NCBI RefSeq assembly: GCF_004343775.1 | Contig: NZ_PTXL01000009.1 | Location: 1 to 64,000, forward strand | Origin: Burkholderia sp. SRS-46 | GTDB lineage: Bacteria > Pseudomonadota > Gammaproteobacteria > Burkholderiales > Burkholderiaceae | DNA: 64,000 nt | Direction of reading: 5' to 3' | In this document: positions 28,220 through 37,626 of the stretch, piece by piece | How the letters are laid out: the number at the start of each line of letters is the position of its first letter | How positions within the stretch are numbered: the stretch's first letter is position 1 | Program-made: the position numbers and the translations under genes | The notes under the pieces: generated by a model | Seen by the model: the letters and a program-made list of their open reading frames with translations, nothing else | What the model was told of the DNA's origin: nothing | The model's database searches: none

Positions 28220-28813
28220 TCACGACGCACCGACCAGCCGGAACGTCAGGTTCACGCGCTCGCCTTGCACGGCCGGCGCTTTCGGCACGCGATGCTGCCA
28301 TTCGGCCTGGGTTCGGCCGCGCATCACGAGCAGGCTGCCGTGCGTCAGGCGGTACGCGTGCGTGACGCCGCTCGCGCGGTGCCGCAGGTCGAACACGCGC
28401 GTCGCGCCGAGGCTCACCGACGCGATCACCGGCGCGCCGCCGAGCTCGGGCTCGTTGTCCGCGTGCCAGCCCATGCTGTCCAGCCCGTTGCGGTAGCGGT
28501 TCAGCAGCACGCTGTTGAAGCGCGCGCGGCAGCTCGCCTCGACCGCGCGCTTCAGCTCGAGCACGGCCGGCGTCCATGGCGCGGGCACGTTGCGGATGCC
28601 CGAATACACGTAGACGGCCTCCGGCTCGCCCTGCCACGCGGTCAGGCGCGGCAGCGGAATGCGCCCGCGCGGCGTGCCGATCGCGTCCTGACGCCACGCG
28701 ACCTCGTCGATCAACGCGGCCAGCGCGCGATCGGCGTCCTGCGGCGCAAGCCAGTCCGGGTACCAGTCGACGTCGGGCACGGGGGAGTCATCGAAGAGAT
28801 CGGGCGTGGACAT
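28220..28813 (-). CDS. AlkB-like 2-oxoglutarate/Fe(II) dioxygenase
   Basis: 197 residues, close to the size of AlkB homologues that remove alkyl groups from nucleic acid bases by oxidative demethylation. The iron ligands are visible as His117-x-Asp119 (GWHADNE) and His174 (EWQHRVPK). The 2-oxoglutarate-binding Arg motif RVNLTFR lies at 186-192. NRYRNGLDSMGWH is the family's nucleotide-recognition lead-in and matches ALKBH2/3-like bacterial forms better than E. coli AlkB. It is a single gene with no visible adaptive-response partner (no ada or alkA nearby). The start at 28813 is the first Met before the conserved region. Confidence 0.88.
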   Translation of the reverse strand: MSTPDLFDDSPVPDVDWYPDWLAPQDADRALAALIDEVAWRQDAIGTPRGRIPLPRLTAWQGEPEAVYVYSGIRNVPAPWTPAVLELKRAVEASCRARFNSVLLNRYRNGLDSMGWHADNEPELGGAPVIASVSLGATRVFDLRHRASGVTHAYRLTHGSLLVMRGRTQAEWQHRVPKAPAVQGERVNLTFRLVGAS

Positions 28814-29062
28814 ATCGGGCGTGAAGCGAGGATTCGGGCAGCAAACATCGACGGACGATGCACGATTGCATGTTAGCGAACGGCGCGCGCGGCCGCCATG
28901 CTCGCTCATTCGTGCGGCGGCCCCGGCCGGGCGCGCCCGGCCGCGCCACGCTATCATCGCGGCGTGTTGCCCCCGCGATCCGGCCACGCCGGCCGCCGCG
29001 GCGCAGCTTTTTCGTCACCCTACGGCCGGCGCGACCCGGCCGCGTTTTTTTTCGAGCTCATC

Positions 29063-29647
29063 ATGACGCTTTCCGATTCCGCCCTCGACCAGCTGTTCCT
29101 CACCGCGCGCACCCACAACGCCTGGCAGGACAAGCCGGTCGACGATGCGCTGCTCCACCGGTTGATCGACCTGTCGAAATTCGGCCCGACGTCGGCGAAT
29201 TCGAGCCCCGCGCGCTTCGTGTTCGTGAAGTCGCCGGAAGCGAAGGCCCGCCTGAAGCCGGCGCTGTCCGAAGGCAATCTGGCGAAGACGCTGGCCGCGC
29301 CCGTCACGGTGATCGTCGGCATGGACATGGCGTTCTACGACCACCTGCCGCGGCTGTTCCCGCACGCGGACGCGCGCAGCTGGTTCGCCGGCAACGACGC
29401 GCTGATCCAGGCCACCGCATTCCGCAATTCGTCGCTGCAAGGCGCGTACCTGATCATGGCGGCCCGCGCGCTGGGGCTCGACGCCGGCCCGATGTCCGGC
29501 TTCGACAACGCGGCGGTCGACGCCGCGTTCTTCGCCGGCACCACGGTGAAGAGCAACTTCCTCGTCAATCTCGGCTACGGCGATCCGGCCGGCCTGCATC
29601 CGCGCGGCCCGCGCTTCGACTTCGACGACATCGCCCGCATCGCGTAG
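29063..29647 (+). CDS. RutE-like nitroreductase / malonic semialdehyde reductase family
   Basis: 194 residues. FMN-dependent oxidoreductase of the RutE/HadB branch: it begins LDQLFLTARTHNAWQDKPV, then SKFGPTSANSSPARFVFV (FMN-binding), with MAARALGLDAGPMSGFD near the middle and the end NLGYGDPAG. Enzymes of this branch reduce 3-oxopropanoate in pyrimidine breakdown or act on quinones and nitro compounds. There is no rut operon next to it, so the substrate is open. It converges on the metallophosphoesterase gene with 54 bases between. Confidence 0.85.
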   Translation: MTLSDSALDQLFLTARTHNAWQDKPVDDALLHRLIDLSKFGPTSANSSPARFVFVKSPEAKARLKPALSEGNLAKTLAAPVTVIVGMDMAFYDHLPRLFPHADARSWFAGNDALIQATAFRNSSLQGAYLIMAARALGLDAGPMSGFDNAAVDAAFFAGTTVKSNFLVNLGYGDPAGLHPRGPRFDFDDIARIA

Positions 29648-29701
29648 CGGGCACGCGGCGCGCACCCGCACGGGCAGCCGCGCCGCCCCCCGCGCTGCCG
29701 G

Positions 29702-30850
29702 CTACGCGCCCCGCGTCAGCCGGATCAGCGTGATCTCGGACGGCACGCCGAAACGGTTCGGCGGCCCCCAGTACCCGGTGCCGCGGCTCGTATAGACCCA
29801 CAGATCGCCGAACTTCCGCAGCCCCGCGATGAACGGCTGCTGCAGCCGCACGAACGGCGGCCACGGCAGGAATTGCCCGCCGTGCGTATGGCCCGAGATC
29901 TGCACCGAGAATCCGGCCTTGCTGGCCTGCTCCGCGCTGCGCGGCTGGTGCGCGAGCAGGATCCGCGTGCCGACGTCGTGCGGCGCGCCCGCGAGCGCGC
30001 GCGCCGGGTCGCTCCGGTGCGCGGGGTCGAACGCGCCGGCCGTGAAGTCGGTGACGCCCGCGACCACCGCGCGCGCGCCGTCGCGCTCGACCACCACGTG
30101 CTCGTTCAGCAGCACCGTCAGCCCGATGCGGCGAAATTCCGCGATCCACGCATGCGCGCCCGCGTAGTACTCGTGGTTGCCCGTGACGAGGAAGCTGCCG
30201 TACCGGGATTTCATGCGCCCGAGCGGCGCCGTATGCTCGCGCAGCCGTTCGACGGACCCGTCGACCACGTCGCCCGTGACGGCGACGATGTCCGCGTCGA
30301 GCGCGTTGACCGCGCCCACGATGCGCTCGACGTACGGGCGCTTGATCGTGGGCCCGACGTGGATGTCCGACAGTTGCACGATCGTCAGCCCGTCGAGCGC
30401 GGCGGGCAGGCCCGCCACCGGAATCGACACGCGTTTGACGGCCGCGGTGCACCGCGCCCCCGCGAAACCGATCGCGGTGACCAGCAGCGCGCCGACCAGC
30501 ACGGCCACCGCGCTGTCCGCGGCGGCCCCGGGCCACGCGCCGGCATGCGCCAGCGCCCGCCACACGGCCATGCCGAGCAGCACGAACTCGCGCAGGAATG
30601 TCAGCGCCAGCAGCGACGAGAAGAACCCCATCGCGATCGCGCCCGCCCAGCCGAACACCGTCGCCGCCCAGCCTTCGTCGAAGCGCCGCGAGAACATCCC
30701 GACCGGAATCAGCACGCAGAAGCTCGCGAGCACCAGCGCCGCGGCGATGCGCGCGCCGGGCGACGCGAACGCGTCGGGAATGATCCGCGTCCCGACGTAC
30801 AGATGGAACAGCACGCCGATTGCAATGAACCGGACAAAGAAACTTCGCAT
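29702..30850 (-). CDS. Membrane-anchored metallophosphoesterase
   Basis: 382 residues. The N-terminal part (about 1-125) has four hydrophobic membrane segments; the C-terminal part is a calcineurin-like phosphoesterase. Metal-binding motifs appear in order: LSDIHVG, TGDVVDG, TGNHEYY and ISGHTHGGQ. This is the YaeI/YkuE type, which in characterised relatives hydrolyses phosphodiesters at the membrane, for example lipid-linked ones. The substrate here is unknown. The start at 30850 is the Met directly before the first membrane segment. It is divergent from a LysR gene. Confidence 0.88.
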   Translation of the reverse strand: MRSFFVRFIAIGVLFHLYVGTRIIPDAFASPGARIAAALVLASFCVLIPVGMFSRRFDEGWAATVFGWAGAIAMGFFSSLLALTFLREFVLLGMAVWRALAHAGAWPGAAADSAVAVLVGALLVTAIGFAGARCTAAVKRVSIPVAGLPAALDGLTIVQLSDIHVGPTIKRPYVERIVGAVNALDADIVAVTGDVVDGSVERLREHTAPLGRMKSRYGSFLVTGNHEYYAGAHAWIAEFRRIGLTVLLNEHVVVERDGARAVVAGVTDFTAGAFDPAHRSDPARALAGAPHDVGTRILLAHQPRSAEQASKAGFSVQISGHTHGGQFLPWPPFVRLQQPFIAGLRKFGDLWVYTSRGTGYWGPPNRFGVPSEITLIRLTRGA

Positions 30851-31182
30851 GGAGCGCTCACCCACCACGTTGCGACACAAGCCAGCGGGGCGCACGTCGA
30901 AGCGGCGCGTTACGCCCCGTGCCGCGTGCCCCGCACCGTACGCACGATGGTACACACATCGCGTCGAACGCGACGGCGGCGGGCCGTGGCGCTGCGCCCG
31001 CGTCGGCACCCGTCGGCACGCCGGCCAGCCGATGCCGAATGCCGCCGGCGCGACGCCAACCAGGCACCCGACTCCGCCCGCTGCAGCACCGCGCGCGTCC
31101 ATCCGGCATAACCCGTAGTGACCTTCGCGTCCCGTTTCGCGGGTTCGCGCGATAATCGACGCATTCCTCCGCCCACACCACC
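30851..31182. other. 332-base divergent spacer
   Basis: Lies between the metallophosphoesterase and the LysR regulator. It must hold both promoters, probably near the LysR end. I see no convincing gene, repeat or terminator in it. Confidence 0.5.
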
Positions 31183-32085
31183 ATGCGCTTCGATCTGGTC
31201 GACCTCAATCTCTTCACGCACATCGCCGAGGCGAGCAGCCTGACGCGCGGCGCGGAACGCGCGCACCTGTCGGTGCCCGCGGCCAGCATGCGCATCAAGA
31301 ATCTCGAGGAGCAGGTCGGCGTGAAGCTGCTGAGCCGCACGAGCCAGGGCGTGAAGGTCACGCCGCCCGGCGAGACGCTGCTCGCGCATGCGCGCCGCGT
31401 GCTGCGGCAGCTCGAACAGCTGAGCGGCGACCTGCAGGAATACGCGTCCGGCGTGAAGGGGCACGTGCGCGTGTTCGCGAACACCACCGCGATGAGCGAG
31501 TTCCTGCCCGCGGTGCTGCGCAGCTATCTCGTCAACCATCCGGACGTCACCATCGACATGCAGGAGCGGCTGAGCCCGGACATCGTGCGCGCGGTGCAGG
31601 AAGGCGTCGTCGACATCGGCATCGTCGCCGGCAACGTGCGCACCGAAGGGCTGCAGGCGATGCCGTACCGGCGCGACCGGCTCGTGCTCGCGGTCGCGCT
31701 CAGCCATCCGCTCGCGAGCCGGAAGTCCACGCCGTTCGTCGACACGCTCGAATACGACTTCGTCGGGCTGCCGGAAGCAAGCGCGATCCACAACTTCCTG
31801 AAGCGCGCGGCGGCCGACGTGCAGCGCACGCTGCGCTGGCGCATCCAGGTCAGCAACTTCGAGACCGCGTGCCGGATGATCGAGGCGAACGTCGGTGTCG
31901 GCGTGCTGCCCGAAGGCACCGCGCGCCGCCACGCGAAAACGATGGCGCTGCGCATCGTCCGGCTCGACGACGACTGGGCCGAGCGCCAGCTGCAGATCTG
32001 CGTCGCGGACCTCGACGCGCTGCCGCTGTTCGCGCGCAAGCTCGTCGACCTGCTCGTCGAGGACGGGCTCGGCCGGCAGGACTGA
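31183..32085 (+). CDS. LysR-family transcriptional regulator
   Basis: 300 residues. The N-terminal winged helix-turn-helix (LVDLNLFTHIAEASSLTRGAERAHLSVPAASMRIKNLEEQVGVKLLSR, quoted in parts: LNLFTHIAEASS, AHLSVPAASMRIKNLEEQ) is followed by the two-lobed effector domain with GVVDIGIVAG and the late motif NVGVGVLPEG. It sits 286 bases before and on the same strand as the ytcA-mdtNOP efflux operon, so it is the likely regulator of that operon, although LysR genes are more often divergent from their targets. The effector is unknown. Confidence 0.9.
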   Translation: MRFDLVDLNLFTHIAEASSLTRGAERAHLSVPAASMRIKNLEEQVGVKLLSRTSQGVKVTPPGETLLAHARRVLRQLEQLSGDLQEYASGVKGHVRVFANTTAMSEFLPAVLRSYLVNHPDVTIDMQERLSPDIVRAVQEGVVDIGIVAGNVRTEGLQAMPYRRDRLVLAVALSHPLASRKSTPFVDTLEYDFVGLPEASAIHNFLKRAAADVQRTLRWRIQVSNFETACRMIEANVGVGVLPEGTARRHAKTMALRIVRLDDDWAERQLQICVADLDALPLFARKLVDLLVEDGLGRQD

Positions 32086-32371
32086 ACCGATTCGCGCCCG
32101 TTCGCGATGCAACGCGCGCGCCGATTCCTGCGTTACCGGCCCCTTTCAATCATTAGTTACCCTACGCACCTGCACGCGCCGGCGAGATCCCGCGTCAGCC
32201 GCGCCCGGGACGGCCGGGAACGCGACGCATCAAGTGCCCGCTGGTCGCCGGCGCCGCGCTGATTTATTATCGGCACCGTATCAAGGCACCATCGGCGGCG
32301 CCGTCGTGGCGACACGGCGGCCGCAACGCGCCGCGCCCGGCCCCACCCTCATCCGTCGAGCCCGTCACATC

Positions 32372-32665
32372 ATGAGAAAAACAACGTCGCGCGCGCCCGT
32401 GCGCGTCGCCGCCATCCTGGCGCCAGCCGTGCCGCTCGCGGGCTGTGCGTCGCGCGGCGCGCCATCCTACGTGCTGTTCGGCGCATATTTCCCGCTGTGG
32501 CTCGTCAGCGCCGTGATCGGCGTGGTCGGCGCGATCGTCGCGCACCGCGTGTTCGTCGCGACCGGCTGGGCGGCCACGGTGCCTTACCAGCTCGCCGTCT
32601 GCACCGCGATCGGGCTCGTGATCGCCGTGCTCGTCTGGCTCACCGGAACGGGGCCGTTCGCATGA
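32372..32665 (+). CDS. ytcA: YtcA-family small inner-membrane lipoprotein
   Basis: 97 residues with a lipobox (VPLAGC) at about residues 20-25, then two membrane segments (YFPLWLVSAVIGVVGAIVA and LAVCTAIGLVIAVLVWL). This matches YtcA, the small protein that precedes mdtNOP in Escherichia coli. Its role is unknown but the association with the efflux genes is conserved. It ends in an ATGA overlap with mdtN. Confidence 0.8.
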   Translation: MRKTTSRAPVRVAAILAPAVPLAGCASRGAPSYVLFGAYFPLWLVSAVIGVVGAIVAHRVFVATGWAATVPYQLAVCTAIGLVIAVLVWLTGTGPFA

Positions 32666-33711
32666 AGCTCGCCGGCCTCTCCCGCCCCTCCGTCAAGGGC
32701 CGCGCAATCGCATTCGCGATCGTCGCGCTCGGCATCGCGGCCCTTGCCTACGCATATCACCGCACGACCGCCTACCCGTCGACCGACGACGCGACGATCG
32801 ATGCGGACGTCGTGCACGTCGCGTCGCCAGTCGGCGGGCGGATCGTGCGGCTCGCGGTGCACGAGAACCAGCGCGTCGCAAAAGGCGCGCTGCTGTTCGA
32901 GATCGATCCGGTGCCGTACCGGCTGACGGTCGCGCAGGCACAGGCCGATGTCGAGCTCGCCCGCGCGTCGCTCGACACGCGGCGCAAGACGCTGATCGGC
33001 GAACGGTCGAATGCGTCCGTCGCCGCCGAACAGGTGAAGCGCGCGACCCACAACCACGACCTCGCGGCGCGCAACGTGAAGCGGCTCGCGCCGCTCGCCG
33101 CGCAAGGCTACGTGAGCGCGCAGGCCTTCGACCAGGCGCAGGTCGCGCAGCGCGACGCGGCCGTGTCGCTGGCCCAGGCGCAGGAGCAGCAGCGCGCGTC
33201 CGCGCAGACGATCGGCGACGATGCCGACGCGATCGCAACGCTGCATGCGCGCGAAGCCGCGCTCGCCCGCGCGCAGCATGCGCTCGACGACACCGTCGTG
33301 CGCGCGCCGCACGATGGCCTCGTGACGGGCCTGTCGATCCTCGCGGGCGAGACGGTCGCGCCGAACCAGTCGATCTTCACGCTGATCGACGCGAGCGAAT
33401 GGTTCGCGGTCGGCAACTTCCGCGAGACGTCGCTCAAGGAGATCGCGGTCGGCGACTGCGCGACCGTCTATTCGATGATCGACCGTGGCCGGCCGCTGTC
33501 CGGCAAGGTGGTCGGTATCGGCGCCGGCATCGCCGATACCGACCGCGTGAACCTGCCGCGCGCGTTGCCGCTCGTCCAGCGTTCGGTGAACTGGGTGCGC
33601 GTCGCGCAGCGCTTCCCGGTGCGCGTGAAGCTCGACGAGCCCGACGGCAAGCTCGTGCGCGTCGGCGCGAGCGCGATCGTCGAGGTGCGGCATGGCTCGG
33701 CCTGCCGCTGA
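32662..33711 (+). CDS. mdtN: MdtN-like efflux membrane-fusion (HlyD-type) protein
   Basis: 349 residues. One N-terminal membrane anchor (about 13-32), then a biotinyl-lipoyl-like segment (ADVVHVASPVGGRIVRLAVHENQRV), a helical hairpin (about 85-205) and a beta-barrel part (VRAPHDGLVTGL, NFRETSLKEIAVGD). It bridges the inner-membrane FUSC protein MdtO to the outer-membrane channel MdtP. It overlaps ytcA by 4 bases and mdtO by 20, so the operon is translationally coupled. Related systems export aromatic or acridine-type compounds; the substrate here is not known. Confidence 0.88.
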   Translation: MKLAGLSRPSVKGRAIAFAIVALGIAALAYAYHRTTAYPSTDDATIDADVVHVASPVGGRIVRLAVHENQRVAKGALLFEIDPVPYRLTVAQAQADVELARASLDTRRKTLIGERSNASVAAEQVKRATHNHDLAARNVKRLAPLAAQGYVSAQAFDQAQVAQRDAAVSLAQAQEQQRASAQTIGDDADAIATLHAREAALARAQHALDDTVVRAPHDGLVTGLSILAGETVAPNQSIFTLIDASEWFAVGNFRETSLKEIAVGDCATVYSMIDRGRPLSGKVVGIGAGIADTDRVNLPRALPLVQRSVNWVRVAQRFPVRVKLDEPDGKLVRVGASAIVEVRHGSACR

Positions 33712-35743
33712 CGTCGTCGCGCCCGGCCCGCGCGAGATCCTGCGCCTGCTCGCGCCGTTTCCGGGCCGCGCGGCGATGGTCGCGCGGGTCGCGCTGATCT
33801 GCACGCTGACCGTGCTCGTGACGAGCGCGTACGGCACGCCCGAAGCCGCGATTTCCGCGTACGTCGTGTTCTTCCTGATCCGGCCGGACCGCGTGACGAG
33901 CGTCGTGCTGGCCGTGGCGATGCTGCTGCTCGTGACGATCGTGATCGGGCTCGTGCTCGGCGTCGCGATGTTCAGCGTCGACTATTCGATCCTGCGCGTC
34001 GCGTGCATGGTCGTGCTGTCGATCGGGCTGCTCTACCTGACGTCGGCCAGCAAGCTGCGCCCGGTCGGCGCGATTCTCGCGATGATCGTCGGCTTCGGGC
34101 TCGACCAGCTCGGCCTCGTGCCGTTCGGCGAGGCCGCGACGCGCGGGCTGATGTATGCCTGGCTGATGGTCGCGATCCCGGTCGGCGTCGCGATCGTCGT
34201 CAACCTGCTGTTCGCGCCGTCGCCGCGCCGGCTCGCGGGCGCGCAGCTCGCGAAGCGGCTGCGGCTCGCCGCGCAACGCCTGCGCGGCGACGACGCCACG
34301 CTCGCCGCATTCGACGCGAGCCTGCGCGAAGGCGACCAGCAGCTCCTGACCTGGCTCAAGCTGTCGAAACTCGAAGGCTCGTCGTCCGCGGCCGACATCG
34401 TCGCGCTGCGGCAGGCGATCGCGTCGAGCACCGCGATTCTCGTCGCGGCCGCGCTGGCGACCCGCGAACCCGCCGCGCGCCTGCCGGACGCGTTCGCCGC
34501 GCCGGTCGCGGCCACGCTCGACGAGATGGCCGGCATGCTCGAGCAGGGCGGCTATCCGGTCGACATCGCGCTCGCGCTGCCGATGGACGATGCGCTGCCG
34601 CCGCTCGCGCGCGTCGCCGTGGCCGACCTGCGCGACGCGATCACGCGGTTCGCCGAACCCGGCGATCCGGCCCACGCCGAATCGGTCGCAGCGGCCGGAC
34701 CCACCGCATCGGCCATACCGCCGCCTGCCCCCGCCGCACCGCGCGGCGGCTTCTTCCTGCCGGACGCGCGCACCAATCCCGACCACATCCGCTATGCGCT
34801 GAAGACCACCGCCGCCGCGATGTTCTGCTATCTGCTGTACCTGCAGCTCGACTGGTCAGGCATCCATACGTGTTTCATCACGTGCTACATGGTGTCGCTC
34901 GGCACGACAGCCGAGACGGTCGAGAAGCTCACGCTGCGGATCGCCGGCTGCGTCGTCGGCGCATTGATCGGCACCGCGGCGATCGTGTTCGTGGTGCCGT
35001 CGCTGTCGTCGATCGGCCAGTTGATGGCGCTCACGTTCGTCGGTGCGTCGGCGGCCGCGTGGGTCGCGTTCGGGTCGCCGCGCATTGCATACGCGGGCTT
35101 CCAGATCGCGTTCGCGTTCTTCCTGTGCGTGCTGCAGGGCGCGAGCCCCGGCTTCGACCTGACGCTCGCGCGCGATCGGACGATCGGCATCCTGCTCGGC
35201 AACGTCGTCGTGTATCTCGTGTTCACGCGCGTGTGGCCGGTCAGCATCGGCAAGCAGGTCGACGCGGCGCTGGCCGCGCTGCTCGACCAGTGGCGGCGGC
35301 TCGCGCAGATCGCGCAGCCGGCCGAGCGGCGCGCGAAGGCGGCCGACGCGTTCGCGCGCCACCGCGCGATCGCGCAGGATCTCGGCCTGGTGCACTACGA
35401 ACCGTCGTGGGTGCGGCCCGCGCCGGCGTGGGTCGCCACGCGGCGGCGCACGCTCGCGGAACTGGACGCGCTCGAAGGGCCGCTGTTCCTGCTCGCCGAG
35501 CGCGCGCCGGGCGACGCCGCGATCGGCGCGCGGCTCGCGCGCGTGTCGCACGATGCCGGGCCGGGCGACAGCGGCACGGGAGCCGTAGCCGACACCACAC
35601 CGCCCTCACCGGCCTCCGCCGACGCCGCCACCGACCCGGCGCGCGACGCACTGCTGAACCTGATCGACGCACGGCTCGCGCGCATCGCCGACGCCGCCCG
35701 TCAAGCCTCACCGAAGGAGCCTGCCCCTCATGCGCCGACCTGA
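33692..35743 (+). CDS. mdtO: MdtO-like FUSC-family inner-membrane efflux protein
   Basis: 683 residues with two blocks of membrane segments (about 30-190 and 365-520), separated by a soluble region, as in FUSC/aromatic acid exporter family proteins such as MdtO and AaeB. Visible landmarks are YVVFFLIRPDRVTSVVLAV in the first block and HTCFITCYMVSLGTTAETVEKL in the second. The start is inside the 3' end of mdtN (20-base overlap), and the stop is inside mdtP (14-base overlap). The C-terminal tail is Ala/Asp/Pro-rich and probably cytoplasmic. Confidence 0.88.
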   Translation: MARPAADVVAPGPREILRLLAPFPGRAAMVARVALICTLTVLVTSAYGTPEAAISAYVVFFLIRPDRVTSVVLAVAMLLLVTIVIGLVLGVAMFSVDYSILRVACMVVLSIGLLYLTSASKLRPVGAILAMIVGFGLDQLGLVPFGEAATRGLMYAWLMVAIPVGVAIVVNLLFAPSPRRLAGAQLAKRLRLAAQRLRGDDATLAAFDASLREGDQQLLTWLKLSKLEGSSSAADIVALRQAIASSTAILVAAALATREPAARLPDAFAAPVAATLDEMAGMLEQGGYPVDIALALPMDDALPPLARVAVADLRDAITRFAEPGDPAHAESVAAAGPTASAIPPPAPAAPRGGFFLPDARTNPDHIRYALKTTAAAMFCYLLYLQLDWSGIHTCFITCYMVSLGTTAETVEKLTLRIAGCVVGALIGTAAIVFVVPSLSSIGQLMALTFVGASAAAWVAFGSPRIAYAGFQIAFAFFLCVLQGASPGFDLTLARDRTIGILLGNVVVYLVFTRVWPVSIGKQVDAALAALLDQWRRLAQIAQPAERRAKAADAFARHRAIAQDLGLVHYEPSWVRPAPAWVATRRRTLAELDALEGPLFLLAERAPGDAAIGARLARVSHDAGPGDSGTGAVADTTPPSPASADAATDPARDALLNLIDARLARIADAARQASPKEPAPHAPT

Positions 35744-37274
35744 ATCGCCGGCCGCCCCGCTCATCGTCGCCATCGCGGCCGCCGCCGCGCTGGCCGGCTG
35801 CGCAACGTCGTCGCTCGATCTGGCGCCGCAGGCGCCGGACCACCCGTGGCAACCGCAGACGGCATCGTCCGGCGAGATCGTGCCGGGCGCGCCGAAAGCG
35901 TCCGCGGATGCCGGCGGTCACGACTACACGCTGCCCGCCAACCCCGCGCTCGCCGCGGTGACGCCGCCGGCCGCGCTCGATCCCGCGCATGCGTACACGC
36001 TGCCGGAACTGATCGACCTCGCCGAATCGACGAACCCGCTGACGCGCATCGCATGGAACGACGCGCGCAACGCGGCGCTCGCGGTCGGCATCGCGAAGAC
36101 CGCCTACCTGCCGCATCTGTCCGCGACGGCGATGGGCGGCTACCAGGCCGGCCACGGCTCGACGTCGACCCAGCTCGGCAGCGCGTCCACCGACACGAGC
36201 GTGCGCGGCACGATCTCGGCGCTGTCGCTGCAGTGGCTGCTGTTCGATTTCGGCGGCCGGGCGGCGCGCGTCGAAGCGGCCCAACAGGCGTCGATCGTGT
36301 CGAACGTCGCGTTCACGGCCGTCCATCAGCAGGTGATCCACGACGTGACCGTGGCGTACTACCGGTACGAAGCCTCGCGATCGCGCGCGCGCAGCGCCCG
36401 GCAGAGCCTCGCCAACGCGGACGCGATCGTCGCGGCGGCCCGCGCCCGGCTCAAGCAGGGCGTCGGCACGGTCGTCGAGGCCGCGCAGGCGACGCAGAAC
36501 CGCGCGCAGGCCAACCTTGCGCTCGTCGAGGCGCGCGGCGCGGAGAGCGACGGCTACCTCGGCCTCGTGTCGGCGCTCGGCATTTCGCCGCTGTCGAAGC
36601 CGACGATTGCGGCGCTGCCCGCCCGGCCGCTGCCTCCGGCGCTACGCGCGTCGGTCGACGCGATCGTCGCGGACGCGATCGCGCGGCGCCCCGATCTGCA
36701 GGGCGCGTATGCGCTCGAAAAGGCCGATCGCGCGAAGGTGAAGGCGGCCGAGGCGGAGTTCATGCCGAAGGTGTTCATGTCCGCGTCGACCTCGTACAGC
36801 AGCGGGCGCACGGCGATCACCGCGCTGCCGGCGATCGGCCAGCAGGCGCCGACTGTCAACCTGAGCGGCAGCCGCTACGGCGGCGGCGTGTTCGTCGGCG
36901 TGACGATCCCGCTGTACGACGGCGGCCTGCGCTCGGCGGTGCTGATGCAGGCGCGCAACGATGCCGAGAGCGCCTCGGCGCGGCTGACGCGCACGAAGGA
37001 GGAAGCGGTCCGGCAAGTCGTCGCCGCGCAGAACGCGCTGCAGACGAGCCTCGCGTCGAACGAGGCCGCCAAGGCCCTCGTCGATGCCGCGCAGACGAGC
37101 TACGACGCGGCGCTGACCGCCTACCGCAACGGCGTCGGCTCGGTGACCGACGCGACGCTCGCGCAGAGCCAGCTGCTCGCGGCCCGCAACGCCGATGTCG
37201 ACAGCTACTGCGGCGCGCTGTCGGCCGCCGCCGCGCTCGCGCTCGCGACCGGCACGATCGGCGCGGCGCAGTGA
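35730..37274 (+). CDS. mdtP: MdtP-like outer-membrane efflux lipoprotein
   Basis: 514 residues. The lipobox ALAGC (about 20-24) marks an outer-membrane lipoprotein. TolC-fold halves are seen with YTLPELIDLAESTNPLTRIA, FDFGGRAARVEAAQ and, in the second half, TIPLYDGGLRSAVLMQARND and VTDATLAQSQLLAAR. It provides the exit duct for the MdtN-MdtO pump and completes a tripartite system. A Thr/Pro/Ala-rich linker of about 80 residues lies between lipidation site and barrel. Confidence 0.9.
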   Translation: MRRPESPAAPLIVAIAAAAALAGCATSSLDLAPQAPDHPWQPQTASSGEIVPGAPKASADAGGHDYTLPANPALAAVTPPAALDPAHAYTLPELIDLAESTNPLTRIAWNDARNAALAVGIAKTAYLPHLSATAMGGYQAGHGSTSTQLGSASTDTSVRGTISALSLQWLLFDFGGRAARVEAAQQASIVSNVAFTAVHQQVIHDVTVAYYRYEASRSRARSARQSLANADAIVAAARARLKQGVGTVVEAAQATQNRAQANLALVEARGAESDGYLGLVSALGISPLSKPTIAALPARPLPPALRASVDAIVADAIARRPDLQGAYALEKADRAKVKAAEAEFMPKVFMSASTSYSSGRTAITALPAIGQQAPTVNLSGSRYGGGVFVGVTIPLYDGGLRSAVLMQARNDAESASARLTRTKEEAVRQVVAAQNALQTSLASNEAAKALVDAAQTSYDAALTAYRNGVGSVTDATLAQSQLLAARNADVDSYCGALSAAAALALATGTIGAAQ

Positions 37275-37393
37275 CGCGGGTGCCGGCGACGGCCCCCGCC
37301 GCGCGCGGCCCGGCTCCAAGCGACGCGCACGCGAGTTGACGGGCCTGCGCGCCGCCCACTAGAATGCCGCCCATTCAACTTTCAGGAATCAAC

Positions 37394-37435
37394 GTGGACA
37401 GTTGCAGCACATTGCGTGCGCTTCTCGCCGCCTGA
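37394..37435 (+). CDS. Possible leader peptide upstream of mgtC (13 aa)
   Basis: A GTG start with AGGA 7 bases before it encodes VDSCSTLRALLAA and stops at TGA, 29 bases before a strong hairpin. Neither a run of proline codons nor any other obvious sensor is present, so the function is unclear. It could be chance. Confidence 0.25.
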   Translation: MDSCSTLRALLAA

Positions 37436-37464
37436 ACGCCTGCCCGCCGCAGTTCTCCTGCCCC

Positions 37465-37484
37465 GGCTCGCGTTCCCGCGAGCC
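37465..37484 (+). promoter_or_regulatory. Hairpin in the mgtC leader
   Basis: A perfect 8-bp stem GGCTCGCG / CGCGAGCC with a TTCC loop lies 142 bases before the mgtC start. No T-run follows, so it is more likely part of a leader structure than a simple terminator. Confidence 0.45.
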
Positions 37485-37626
37485 CGCACGCCGCTTCGCT
37501 CCGTTTCACACTGCATGACGCATTCGCACGGTAGAGTACCGGGCGATGATGGCCGCCGCATCGCCGCCCGTTTCGAGGCCGGCACGGCGCCGGCCCGCAT
37601 GCGCGCCTCGTACGGCAGGACGACTC

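Larger units (their letters stand above)
37275..37626 (+). promoter_or_regulatory. mgtC upstream/leader region
   Basis: 352 bases between mdtP and mgtC. It contains a possible 13-codon leader reading frame (37394-37435) and a stable hairpin (37465-37484). Long structured leaders control mgtC in enteric bacteria; a similar role here is only a hypothesis. Confidence 0.4.
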
